From positions 1 to 34,735 of the forward strand of contig CACXEO010000088.1 of the NCBI GenBank assembly GCA_902766785.1: a DNA stretch of 34,735 nucleotides. Direction: 5' to 3'. Within the stretch, counting starts at the first letter, position 1. Each line of letters begins with the position of its first letter. The position numbers and the translations under genes are program-made. The stretch is from Oscillospiraceae bacterium (GTDB lineage Bacteria > Bacillota > Clostridia > Oscillospirales > Ruminococcaceae). Shown piece by piece: positions 22,634 to 30,203 of this stretch. The notes under the pieces were generated by a model. The model made no database searches and was not told where the DNA came from. It was given only the letters and a program-made list of their open reading frames with translations.

Positions 22634-23706
22634 TGAAACAATACGATAAAGAAGTTCTTCAAGCTGCTTTGAAGGATGAAGAAAAAGTCATAAAAGATTT
22701 GACCGATAATTACATCAAGGCACTTGCAGAAGTAAAAACACGAATAAAAGTTCTGATGGCTAACGCTGAAGAAACGCAACTTCAGTCAAAAATTTATCAA
22801 TTACAGTATCAGCAGTTATTGGAAAGGCAACTTGAAGAATGTTTGAAGGTTCTGCAAAACGGCAATATTAAAACCGTAACTGAATACTTGAACAAATGCT
22901 ATGAAAACGGCTTTGTTGGTAATATGTATAGTTTGAATCAACAGAATGTTCCTTTGGTTTTTCCAATAAATCAGAATCAGGTGATTCAGGCTGTTATGAA
23001 ACCAACAGATAGTTTTACATTCTCACAAAGATTGTATGATAATGTCGCAGAATTGAAAACCGTTGTAAAATCCGAATTAAGCCGTGGAATAGCATCAAAC
23101 CTTACATATTCGCAGATAGCAAGAACCGTTTCCGATTATGTCCAAATTGATATGAATAAATCCTTCCGGATTGCACGAACAGAAGGACACCGAATTCAGA
23201 ACACAGCAAGGTTGGATTCAATGAATGCTGCCAAAGATGCCGGTGCCGACATTGTGAAACAGTGGGATGCAACCCTTGATGGTGCGACAAGACCGGAACA
23301 CGCTGAATTAGATGGTCAGATTGTGGAATTGGATGAAGATTTCACGGTTGGTTCTTATTCTGCACCTTGTCCGGGAATGTTCGGTGACCCATATATGGAT
23401 TGTAATTGCCGGTGTGCAATGCTTCAAAGGGCAAGATGGGCGGTAAAATGGGAAGAAGGCAGCACAAGATATATTGGAAGATTTGATAATATGACTGATG
23501 AACAACTTCTTCCAACTGCTATGAAACTGCACATATCTGTTGATGAATTAAGACAAACCACACCGGGCGATGATATTATCCCAATCCGTGCTAAAAACTA
23601 TGACGATTTCAAAAGTCAATATGATAAACTTTGGCACTATCACGGCAGCGAACTTGAAAAAGAAGTTGAAGCACGAATGGCAAGTTATAAGAAGGGCAAA
23701 GGCTGA
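22633..23706 (+). CDS. Phage minor head protein (Mu gpF / SPP1 gp7 family)
   Basis: The protein has 357 residues. An N-terminal helical region (1-75, coiled-coil-like) is followed by the family core: ARTEGHRIQNTARLD (181-195), W211, the T-R-x-x-H element with H223, LDGQ (226-229), PGMFGDPYMDCNCRC ending at 261. The conserved WDATLD, H..LDG and NCRC signature is that of phage minor head/head-morphogenesis proteins, placed near the portal in capsids. Here it is alone, without portal, capsid or scaffold. A free-standing copy could enter helper capsids or redirect their assembly. It is of normal length and intact. Confidence 0.88.
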   Translation: MKQYDKEVLQAALKDEEKVIKDLTDNYIKALAEVKTRIKVLMANAEETQLQSKIYQLQYQQLLERQLEECLKVLQNGNIKTVTEYLNKCYENGFVGNMYSLNQQNVPLVFPINQNQVIQAVMKPTDSFTFSQRLYDNVAELKTVVKSELSRGIASNLTYSQIARTVSDYVQIDMNKSFRIARTEGHRIQNTARLDSMNAAKDAGADIVKQWDATLDGATRPEHAELDGQIVELDEDFTVGSYSAPCPGMFGDPYMDCNCRCAMLQRARWAVKWEEGSTRYIGRFDNMTDEQLLPTAMKLHISVDELRQTTPGDDIIPIRAKNYDDFKSQYDKLWHYHGSELEKEVEARMASYKKGKG

Positions 23707-23712
23707 CCACAC

Positions 23713-23767
23713 ACGGCTGTTTTTACGGCATAGGGGTATAAACATACTACCCCAACACAAAAGCCGT
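23713..23767 (+). repeat. Nested stem-loop after the head gene
   Basis: ACGGCT (23713-23718) pairs with AGCCGT (23762-23767), enclosing GGGGTA (23733-23738) / TACCCC (23748-23753). A second hairpin, CAGGAAG / CTTCCTG, follows at about 23769-23793. No T-run follows either, so these are structural rather than terminators. Confidence 0.5.
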
Positions 23768-23820
23768 CAGGAAGCGTTTCTGATGCCTTCCTGAAGTTGT
23801 GAAGGAAGGGGGTGAAAAGG

Positions 23821-24003
23821 ATGTATATAATCAGGGATAACAATGTTGTCGGCGGTGATAAGGTTGTCACACCGTTTGGTGAACTGACTTTCAAAAGAAC
23901 CTTTGAAACGGATGATTCTGAAATAGCTTCATATTTCAGAAATAATACTGGATTTACCGTCACAGAAGCTGTTGAAAATGAATTGGAAAATGATGCACAG
24001 TAA
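23821..24003 (+). CDS. Small hypothetical protein, last gene of the element
   Basis: The protein has 60 residues from the ATG at 23821 (MYIIRDNNVVGGDKVVTPFG); GGGGGTG precedes it. GTG at 23812 is the alternative but lies inside the ribosome site. It is acidic with a C-terminal Asp/Glu-rich tail (VENELENDAQ) and a beta-rich start. No family recognised. Confidence 0.65.
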   Translation: MYIIRDNNVVGGDKVVTPFGELTFKRTFETDDSEIASYFRNNTGFTVTEAVENELENDAQ

Positions 24004-24032
24004 TTGACTTTTTTCTTAAATTGTGATATAAT
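24004..24032 (+). promoter_or_regulatory. Outward promoter near the right end
   Basis: TTGACT (24004-24009), 17-bp spacer, TATAAT (24027-24032). It points across attR into the former rpsI downstream region, where a terminator lies at 24330. In the circle it would read through attP and stop at 13968-13996. Confidence 0.65.
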
Positions 24033-24131
24033 TATTGTGCTGAAATCCTCACAGCAGTTTTGGAAAGAATAAAAGAATTGACTTTTGAACTTGGCAATTT
24101 CAATACTTTTCAATTTGAAAGGTTTTCCGGA

Positions 24132-24151
24132 TATGACACTTGTATGACACA
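24132..24151 (+). repeat. TATGACAC pair at 11-bp pitch, right arm
   Basis: TATGACACT (24132-24140) and TATGACACA (24143-24151), same orientation and pitch as at the left end and sharing the downstream AAAA. Confidence 0.75.
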
Positions 24152-24185
24152 AAAACGGTCAAAACCCTTTATTTTAGGGCGGTGT

Positions 24186-24202
24186 CAATTATCCAAGAGA
24201 TA
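24186..24202 (+). other. attR core with the original rpsI stop
   Basis: TCCAAGAGATA (24192-24202) repeats the rpsI end. The next base makes AAG AGA TAG, i.e. S9's K-R-stop, as expected for the host sequence before integration. Upstream CAATTA differs from rpsI CAGTTC at two of six positions. Confidence 0.85.
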
Positions 24203-24329
24203 GTCTTTGTGGACCAATCGCAGCGCTTTCCTTATTCTTTAAGGGTCTGCAGCGCTATAAAGTTTGCTGAAAAGCGCTGGAATTTATTTGATTTTGAACG
24301 CTTTTACAACAAAATTATTTAAAAAATGC

Positions 24330-24373
24330 AGGACACTTTTCAGTATTCTCTAACTGAAGAGTGTCCTTTTTTA
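24330..24373 (+). terminator. Displaced terminator of the rplM-rpsI operon
   Basis: A 15-bp stem with one G-U (24330-24344 / 24353-24367, core AGGACACT / AGTGTCCT) followed by TTTTTT. It lies 127 bp after the attR stop codon, where the rpsI operon would have ended before insertion. Between 24204 and 24329 there is no gene, only several AGCGCT-type short palindromes. From 24374 to 24539 I see nothing coding. Confidence 0.85.
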
Positions 24374-24539
24374 TGTTTTTGCTGATTGTTTTTCGGTTTA
24401 CCTATCCGTTAAAGACTTATTGACAGCGTCCGCCAAAACCTTTCTATCAAAATGGGCCTCAATGTTCTCCGCCTACCTCATTGCACCGGAGCGCGGCGCA
24501 CGCCTCTGTCAATATAGTTACACAGCCGATAATCTTGCA

Positions 24540-24572
24540 AAAAGGCAGGTCTTTTCAGACCTGCCTTTTCTC
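24540..24572. terminator. Bidirectional terminator of the glycosyltransferase gene
   Basis: AAAGGCAGGTCT (24541-24552) / AGACCTGCCTTT (24557-24568) with TTTC loop, A-rich before and T-rich after. It ends the minus-strand gene that stops at 24579. Confidence 0.88.
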
Positions 24573-24578
24573 TTATTA

Positions 24579-25754
24579 TCAGTGGTTGAGCGCAGGCTCC
24601 TGCTCCGCTTTCTTCGCCTGCACAAATTCACGGCCTTTTTCAATGACAAAGTCACAAAGTACCGCTGTAGAATCCGGGTGGGCAAACTCCTTTTGGTTTT
24701 CACTCATCCGTTCCGCCAGCCCCTCCATCGTCAGCAAGTCGGTGACCGCTTGGGTGATCGGGTAAATTTTGCTGACAGCCAGCGCAAGGCCGTAACCAAC
24801 CATGAAGCTGCTGTTTCGGTCTTCCATCCCCGGAATGGCGTTTGCAAGGACCATCGGCACCCGTTTGGCAAGCCCTTCGGAAAGGGAAATGCCGCCGGGC
24901 TTGGTAATCATCACATCGCAAGCGTCTATCATCATGGGAATGTTATAGGAAAACCCGTAGATATCAAAGCGTTTCTTTGTTTTGAGTTTTTTGAGTTTGG
25001 CGCGCATTTGCAGGTTGCTTCCGCAAACGACCATAGCCTGGAAATCAAAGGGCAGATTGTCCAGCTGGAGGATGGTTTTATCAATATTCCCGTACCCCAT
25101 GCTGCCGCCCATAATCAGCAGGGTCTTTTTATTCGGGTCAAGGCAGAGCAGCTCCCGCGCTTCCCGTTTCTCCATTTTGGTGCTGAACTTGGGGCTGATG
25201 GGGATGCCGAGCGGCAGGATTTTCTCTTTTGGCACCTTTTTGACCAGAAGCTGCCCGGTCAGGTTCTTTGAAGCTGTTACAATATAGTCAATATAGTCGT
25301 TCCCCTGCCAATGCGCCTGCACCGTAAAGTCGGTATCAATCCCAAACACCGGTACGTCAATCCATCCTCTGGATTTGATGGTATCAATGATATGTACACA
25401 GTAGACCTGGGTACAGATAATCACATCCGGCTGGTATTCATCCAGGTATTTTTTCAGCTGCCTTGCAAACGGCAGGTTTTTTATCCGGGCAAAGGTATGT
25501 TCGTTCAAAGGCTTGTAACCCTTTTCCATTGCGTCATAATATTTTTCGCCAATCTTGCGGGCGCGCATTGCCGCGACTGATTTGATGGAAATTAAATAGC
25601 CGCCCTGTACAATTTTTTGAAGCGCCGGGCTGAAATAGCGGTACATATCCAAAATTTTACAGGGGATTTTACGCTCCCGCAGTTCGTTCGCAATAGAGCG
25701 GGCGACTGCATTATGCCCCTGCCCAATGGTAGCGGTAATAATTAAAACTTTCAA
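24579..25754 (-). CDS. GT28-family diacylglycerol glycosyltransferase-like enzyme
   Basis: The protein has 391 residues from TTG at 25754 with GGGGGG seven bases upstream; an ATG 32 codons earlier would add a sequence unlike the family. The start (M)KVLIITATIGQGHNAVARSI carries the GQGH motif of MurG/MGD1/UgtP enzymes. The C-terminal nucleotide-sugar domain has LLIMGGSMGYGN and MITKPGGISLSEGLAKRVPM. The family transfers glucose or galactose from UDP-sugar to diacylglycerol at the inner membrane face, making glycolipids and lipoteichoic acid anchors. It is isolated on the minus strand. UgtP-like is the best guess. Confidence 0.88.
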   Translation of the reverse strand: MKVLIITATIGQGHNAVARSIANELRERKIPCKILDMYRYFSPALQKIVQGGYLISIKSVAAMRARKIGEKYYDAMEKGYKPLNEHTFARIKNLPFARQLKKYLDEYQPDVIICTQVYCVHIIDTIKSRGWIDVPVFGIDTDFTVQAHWQGNDYIDYIVTASKNLTGQLLVKKVPKEKILPLGIPISPKFSTKMEKREARELLCLDPNKKTLLIMGGSMGYGNIDKTILQLDNLPFDFQAMVVCGSNLQMRAKLKKLKTKKRFDIYGFSYNIPMMIDACDVMITKPGGISLSEGLAKRVPMVLANAIPGMEDRNSSFMVGYGLALAVSKIYPITQAVTDLLTMEGLAERMSENQKEFAHPDSTAVLCDFVIEKGREFVQAKKAEQEPALNH

Positions 25755-25944
25755 AAAAACGCCCCCCGTGCAAAGGCCCGCCGCTGGGGCGGGCTGAACT
25801 GCCTGCCTATATGCAGAAGCGGTCCGTATGCCGTCTTTGTGTGTTTTCACACAATGTTCACTTTATCGTCTCTAGAGTACCACAAACAGGTTGTTATTTC
25901 AATTACAAACCGTAACTCTTTCCATACCTGTCCAAAATTAACAT

Positions 25945-26625
25945 TTATACCGCCGGGCCTTTCAAACGGCCGTCGCACATCGTGTATACTTTCTGCGCAT
26001 GATCTGCCACAGTAGAATCATGGGTGATGAGAAGAATTGTTTTCCCCTCCGCGTGAAGTTCCTGTAGAATGCTCATAATCTCCCGCCCGGAACGGCTGTC
26101 AAGATTCCCGGTGGGTTCATCGGCAAGCAGAACAGGCGGGCGGGCGGCAATCGCCCGGGCAATTGCCACCCGTTGCTGCTGTCCTCCGGACATCTGGTTC
26201 GGGCGGTGGTTCATCCGGTTTTTAAGTCCCACCCGTTCCAGCGCGTCGGCGGCAAGCTCCCGCCGTTCGGCACGCGGCATCCCGCGGTAAATTAAGGGGA
26301 GCTCAACGTTCTCTACCGCACTGAGTCCGGGAATCAGATGAAACCCCTGAAATACGAACCCGATTTTTTTGTTCCGGATTTCCGAAAGCCTGTTTTCAGG
26401 AAAAGAGAGGATGTCGCAACCATCCAGCTCGTACTGTCCCGCGGTTGGTATATCAAGACAGCCGATGATGTTCATCAGCGTTGACTTGCCAGAACCGCTC
26501 GCGCCGATAATCGCCGTAAAAGACCCGGCTCGAACCGAAAAATCAATTCCGTCCAGCGCTTTGATCAGGTTTTCTCCCCGGCTGTACCATTTTGTAATGC
26601 CTCTCATCCGAATCAGCTCTTCCAT
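25945..26625 (-). CDS. ABC transporter ATP-binding protein, MacB/LolD type
   Basis: The protein has 226 residues from the ATG at 26625 ([20 protein letters not shown]) with GGGAGG nine bases before; the frame is open far upstream but without family sequence. Walker [11 protein letters not shown]-loop FQGFHLIPG, signature [16 protein letters not shown], Walker [14 protein letters not shown] and H-loop LLITHDS are intact. The length and the [11 protein letters not shown] string are of the MacB/LolD/FtsE group, which works with FtsX-like permeases in export or signalling. No permease gene is beside it on either side, so the partner lies elsewhere or was lost. Confidence 0.92.
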   Translation of the reverse strand: MEELIRMRGITKWYSRGENLIKALDGIDFSVRAGSFTAIIGASGSGKSTLMNIIGCLDIPTAGQYELDGCDILSFPENRLSEIRNKKIGFVFQGFHLIPGLSAVENVELPLIYRGMPRAERRELAADALERVGLKNRMNHRPNQMSGGQQQRVAIARAIAARPPVLLADEPTGNLDSRSGREIMSILQELHAEGKTILLITHDSTVADHAQKVYTMCDGRLKGPAV

Positions 26626-27201
26626 CCGTTTCATCCTCCCGTCTGTCCTTCTTTTCTTAGTATGTTCCATTTTAAAGAAAGGAAACACACTGCGGTGCAA
26701 TAATTTAAAACCAGAAAAACTTTTTTGGGCATTAAAAACGTAAAGGTGCACCCGGATAAGCCTGCTCTCAACAGGGAACATCCCCCTCCAAACGACTTTG
26801 CCCTACCTCTTAAAACACAGCAAATATGCAGCCTAGGTAATTTATTTTCAATATGTGCCTAACTTTAATAGAAAATTTATAATTTCCAAAGAATCTTATT
26901 GACATTCATATGAATGCAATATATAATCAAATAAACGGAACAGTATATAAAAGCCGGGAAGTCTATTGGGTAAATTTAAACTGTTCAGCATCCGGGCTCT
27001 TCCCTTCTATCTCCGTGCGGTAAATTTCGCGCTCAGTTTATGGTATAATATCAGGAGCAGCTGAAAACCGCACCGGCTTTTCCGGGTATTGCATCTTTTC
27101 GTACGGCAAACTAAAACAGCCGGAGCCTGCGCCGAACTGCAGGGAAAAGCCTTTTTCAGGGCATGTGGGCTAAAAAGGCGGAAAACAGGCTGTTTCCGTT
27201 T
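26626..27201. other. Intergenic region with a possible RNA gene
   Basis: No coding frame is convincing. A perfect promoter at 26899 and a terminator at 27178 bracket about 270 bp containing further inverted repeats, e.g. GGAACAGT near 26937 with AACTGTTC near 26979. See the separate entries. Confidence 0.45.
26899..26927 (+). promoter_or_regulatory. Consensus promoter with palindrome in the spacer
   Basis: TTGACA (26899-26904), 17-bp spacer, TATAAT (26922-26927). The spacer holds the 12-bp perfect palindrome ATTCATATGAAT (26904-26915), a likely repressor site. No ORF follows for over 300 bp. Confidence 0.75.
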
Positions 27202-27205
27202 TTGA
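27179..27205 (+). terminator. Terminator before the NatA-like gene
   Basis: CGGAAA and TTTCCG pair around ACAGGCTG (27179-27198), followed by TTTTT. It would end an RNA from the promoter at 26899. Its T-run overlaps the -35 of the next promoter. Confidence 0.65.
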
Positions 27206-27230
27206 CAAAACAATTAAAACACTTTAAACT
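27202..27230 (+). promoter_or_regulatory. Promoter of the NatAB-like operon
   Basis: TTGACA (27202-27207), 17-bp spacer, TAAACT (27225-27230), 34 bp before the start codon at 27264 with GGGGGG between. Confidence 0.7.
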
Positions 27231-27263
27231 TTTCCGTAAACCAGAAAGGGGGGCGCATATTCC

Positions 27264-27995
27264 ATGGCAGCAACATTGAGGGTAAAAGACCTGAGTAAAA
27301 AATACGCCAAAGTGGAAGGCGCAAAACACGTAAGTTTTGAGGTGGGCCGGGGAGAGGTTTTCGCACTGATCGGCCCCAACGGAGCTGGGAAAACCACTAC
27401 GATCCGGATGATTGCAACCCTGCTGACCCCAACCGGGGGCGACGCTTTTGTGGACGGCTACAGCGTGGTCCGCGAGCCGGCAAAGGTACGTGAAAATATC
27501 ACCTATCTACCCGACGAAGCGGGCGCCTATAAAAACATGACCGGAAAGGGATATCTCAAATTCATGGCCGCCCTCTTCACCACCGATAAGCGGCAGCAGC
27601 AGGAGTACGTCTCCCGGGCAGTGGAAATTGCCGGCCTTGCCGAGCGGCTGGACGACAAAATCGCCAGCTATTCCCGCGGCATGATCCGCAAGCTTTTGCT
27701 GGCGCGCGCCGTCATGACCCGCCCTTCCCTCGCCATGCTTGACGAACCCACTTCCGGGCTCGACATCATCAACGCGCTTGAAATCCGGCGGATGATCCGC
27801 AGACTTGCCGATGAAGAGGGAATGAGCTTCCTCATCTCCAGCCACAATATGCTGGAAATTGAGTACCTCTCCGACCGGGTGGGGATTATCAACAAGGGGA
27901 CCCTGCTTGTCACCGGCAGGCCGGATGACCTGAAAGCCCAGTTTAACGCCAGCAACCTTGAAGAAGTTTTTGAAAGGGCGGTGCAGGAACAATGA
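27264..27995 (+). CDS. ABC transporter ATP-binding protein, NatA-like
   Basis: The protein has 243 residues. Walker A GPNGAGKTT (about 38-46), signature SRGMIRKLLLARAVM (SRGM in place of SGGQ, as in the NatA/CcmA group), Walker B PSLAMLDEPTSGLD, and H-loop SSHNM. It has the ABC-2 type exporter ATPase layout. It overlaps the permease gene by four bases (ATGA), so the two are translationally coupled. Substrates of such pairs include sodium, drugs, peptides; not assignable here. Confidence 0.93.
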   Translation: MAATLRVKDLSKKYAKVEGAKHVSFEVGRGEVFALIGPNGAGKTTTIRMIATLLTPTGGDAFVDGYSVVREPAKVRENITYLPDEAGAYKNMTGKGYLKFMAALFTTDKRQQQEYVSRAVEIAGLAERLDDKIASYSRGMIRKLLLARAVMTRPSLAMLDEPTSGLDIINALEIRRMIRRLADEEGMSFLISSHNMLEIEYLSDRVGIINKGTLLVTGRPDDLKAQFNASNLEEVFERAVQEQ

Positions 27996-29302
27996 AATTC
28001 TGGACCCTACTCAAAAAAGAGCTCCGCGAAATGTTAAGCCTTTCCACCATTGTCGGGATGGTTGTGGCAATGGGTGTTTTCTTTATCCTCGGGCAGGTCA
28101 TGACCGGCATTACCGAAGACAGCCAGAACAAGGCCGGCACCATCCATCTGATTGATGAAGACTATTCCAAGCTGTCCCAGAGCTGTATTGACACCCTGTC
28201 AAGAAGCGGGTTTGAAGTTTATATTGAGTCCCCGGACCACCTAGCGCAGGGGGACCTGCGGTATAAACCCCAGGGCGATTTTGACCTGCTCGTCATCCCC
28301 GAAGGGTTTGAAGAGAATATTTTAAACGGGAAGCAGACAAGCGTCGGCGTTTATTCCTCCCTCAACAGCCTTTCAATGAGCAGCGTGTTTTCCTCCTCCG
28401 GCAGCAACGCCGCCGTCACCGTAATCAATGAGACGGTTTCTGCCCAGCTTCTGTCCCAGAATCTGGCGCAGGGCACCGCCGTCACCCCCGATTTTCTCAA
28501 AAACCCCGTCACTTCCGGTGAGACCACCTTTGTAGCGGACAAATCCGCCCAGGTGAGCGCCGGAACGCTCGCGGGCTTTGCCATGAACCAGAGCATGTTC
28601 GTTCCCATCGTGGTTTTCATCCTCGTCATTTTTGCCTCTCAGATGGTAGCTTCCGCCATTGCGAATGAAAAAGGGGACAAAACGCTCGAGACCCTTCTCT
28701 GCACGCCGGTATCACGCATTTCGGTCCTCTCTGCGAAGATGTGCGGCGCGGGGATTGTTTCCCTCCTGATGGCGGCGGTCTACATGGTTGGCTTTTCCAG
28801 CTATATGAACGGGCTGACTGGTTCCTCGTCTGAGGGGATGTCCCAGGAGCTGGGGAACGCCCTTGACACGCTGGGGATCAACCTGAGCGTGATGGACTAT
28901 GTCTTTGTCGGGCTCCAACTCTTTCTCACCATTCTGATCGCTCTTGCGATCAGCATGATTCTGGGGGCACTGGCAAGCGACGTCAAATCAGCCCAGACGG
29001 CCATTATGCCGCTGATGTTCGCCATGCTCATCCCCTATATGATGACCATGTTTGCCGATGTCCGTACCCTGGCTCTGCCGCTCCAAATCCTCGTTTATAT
29101 CATCCCCTTCTCCCACACGTTTATGGCAAACAGCAGCATGATTTTTGATGATTACAGCCTTTACTTCGGCGGGCTTGCATACCAGGTCGTTTTCCTGGTG
29201 GTCGTCATGTTTTTTGCCGTCAAGCTCTTCTCGGGCGACCGGATTTTCACCATACGGCTCAACTTCGGGAAGAAAAGACGCAAAGCATTGCCGAACGAAT
29301 AA
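27992..29302 (+). CDS. ABC-2 type permease, NatB-like
   Basis: The protein has 436 residues. A first membrane segment at about 19-37, then a large extracytoplasmic loop (about 40-205), then five further segments (about 209-226, 255-275, 305-325, 335-355, 390-415), the classic NatB/ABC-2 permease layout. VASAIANEKGDKTLETLLCTPVSR is the conserved cytoplasmic loop that couples to the ATPase. The C-terminus is basic (KKRRKALPNE). It forms an exporter with the preceding ATPase. Confidence 0.92.
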   Translation: MKFWTLLKKELREMLSLSTIVGMVVAMGVFFILGQVMTGITEDSQNKAGTIHLIDEDYSKLSQSCIDTLSRSGFEVYIESPDHLAQGDLRYKPQGDFDLLVIPEGFEENILNGKQTSVGVYSSLNSLSMSSVFSSSGSNAAVTVINETVSAQLLSQNLAQGTAVTPDFLKNPVTSGETTFVADKSAQVSAGTLAGFAMNQSMFVPIVVFILVIFASQMVASAIANEKGDKTLETLLCTPVSRISVLSAKMCGAGIVSLLMAAVYMVGFSSYMNGLTGSSSEGMSQELGNALDTLGINLSVMDYVFVGLQLFLTILIALAISMILGALASDVKSAQTAIMPLMFAMLIPYMMTMFADVRTLALPLQILVYIIPFSHTFMANSSMIFDDYSLYFGGLAYQVVFLVVVMFFAVKLFSGDRIFTIRLNFGKKRRKALPNE

Positions 29303-29322
29303 AAAAAGGAGGGGTGCGCCGT

Positions 29323-30057
29323 ATGGCACGCACCGTATTGATTACAGGCGCCTCCCGCGGGATCGGCGCTTCGGCCGCCCGGCGGTTTGCCGAATCCGGC
29401 GACCGGGTTGCCGTCAACTACACATTTCATAAAAACAAGGCGGAGGAACTGGCCGCCGGACTAAAAAAGCAGGGGTTTCAGGCCGAAATTTTCCGGGCCG
29501 ATGTCTCCGACCAAGAGGACGTCATCCGGATGATTAACGACGTCCACAAGGCCTTTGGACCGGTGGATGTTCTGGTGAACAACGCCGGGGTAGCGGAGCA
29601 GAAACCCTTTGCCGAAATCACGCTGCAAGACTGGGAGCGAATGTTTGACATCGATGTAAAGGGGATGTACCTCTGTGCACAGGCGGTCTTGTCCGATTTT
29701 CTGCAGAAACAGGCGGGCTGCATCGTCAACCTCTCGTCCGTCTGGGGAATTACCGGCGCCTCCTGCGAGGTGCATTATTCGGCCGCGAAAGCCGCGGTCA
29801 TCGGGTTTACCAAAGCGCTCGCCAAAGAGCTCGGCCCCTCTCATATCCGGGTGAACTGCGTAGCGCCCGGGGTGATCGACACCGATATGAACGCGGCTCT
29901 TACCGAGGAAACGGTGGGTTGGCTTCGGGAGGAAACCCCCATGGGCTCCATTGGAACGCCGGAACAGGTTGCAGACGCAATTTTCTTTTTAGCGTCGGAG
30001 CGGGCCGGGTTTATCACTGGGCAGGTTTTAAGCCCGAATGGCGGCTTTTGTATATAA
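29323..30057 (+). CDS. Short-chain dehydrogenase, 3-oxoacyl-ACP reductase (FabG)-like
   Basis: The protein has 244 residues from ATG at 29323; AGGAGGGG is eight bases upstream (GTG at 29314 overlaps it). TGASRGIG at about 8-15, NNAGV at about 86-90, catalytic Ser in NLSSVWG and YSAAK about 15 residues later are all present, as is the C-terminal ITGQVLSPNGG. The family reduces 3-oxoacyl-ACP or other carbonyls with NADPH. It is away from fatty acid synthesis genes, so a FabG paralogue of other use is possible. It lies 20 bp behind the permease. Confidence 0.9.
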   Translation: MARTVLITGASRGIGASAARRFAESGDRVAVNYTFHKNKAEELAAGLKKQGFQAEIFRADVSDQEDVIRMINDVHKAFGPVDVLVNNAGVAEQKPFAEITLQDWERMFDIDVKGMYLCAQAVLSDFLQKQAGCIVNLSSVWGITGASCEVHYSAAKAAVIGFTKALAKELGPSHIRVNCVAPGVIDTDMNAALTEETVGWLREETPMGSIGTPEQVADAIFFLASERAGFITGQVLSPNGGFCI

Positions 30058-30064
30058 AAAATTT

Positions 30065-30097
30065 CCCGGCGCTGAATTTAAAATGCGCCGGGATTTT
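30065..30097 (+). terminator. Terminator after the SDR gene
   Basis: CCCGGCGC (30065-30072) / GCGCCGGG (30085-30092), flanked by AAAAAATTT and ATTTTT. Confidence 0.88.
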
Positions 30098-30203
30098 TAT
30101 TGATCCCAGTCACGGCCTACGCCGCCTTGAACTCAAAAAAATTTGGTGCTATACTGTAGGCAAGGTTAATTTCATCATGGTTTTGTAGACAAAGGAAGGT
30201 TTT

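Larger units (their letters stand above)
13932..24202. mobile_element. Integrated phage-satellite-like island (PICI-like), ~10.3 kb in rpsI
   Basis: Bounded by direct repeats of an 11-bp core in rpsI and clearly AT-richer than both flanks. The order is int and repressor on the minus strand, then divergent HTH, primase-helicase, iteron region, small genes, Mor-like, sigma, ArpU/RinA-like and one phage head protein on the plus strand. Integrase, divergent switch, primase and origin in this order are the established layout of phage-inducible chromosomal islands. No relaxase or coupling protein argues against an ICE/IME. No terminase, portal, major capsid, tail or lysis genes argues against a full prophage. 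A decayed prophage remains possible, but genes are intact and closely packed. Reliance on a helper phage is inference. Confidence 0.8.

Noticed and set aside
23570-23794. 74-codon plus-strand frame overlapping the end of the head protein
   Set aside because: No ribosome site; overlaps conserved coding sequence and the structured gap.
13932-24202. Reading the island as an integrative conjugative or mobilisable element
   Set aside because: No relaxase, coupling ATPase, type IV secretion gene or clear oriT; phage-type genes dominate.
24060-24203. A 47-codon frame (TTG start) that ends in the S9-like SKR-TAG of attR
   Set aside because: No ribosome site and only a TTG start. The SKR ending is a consequence of the attachment core rather than evidence of a gene.
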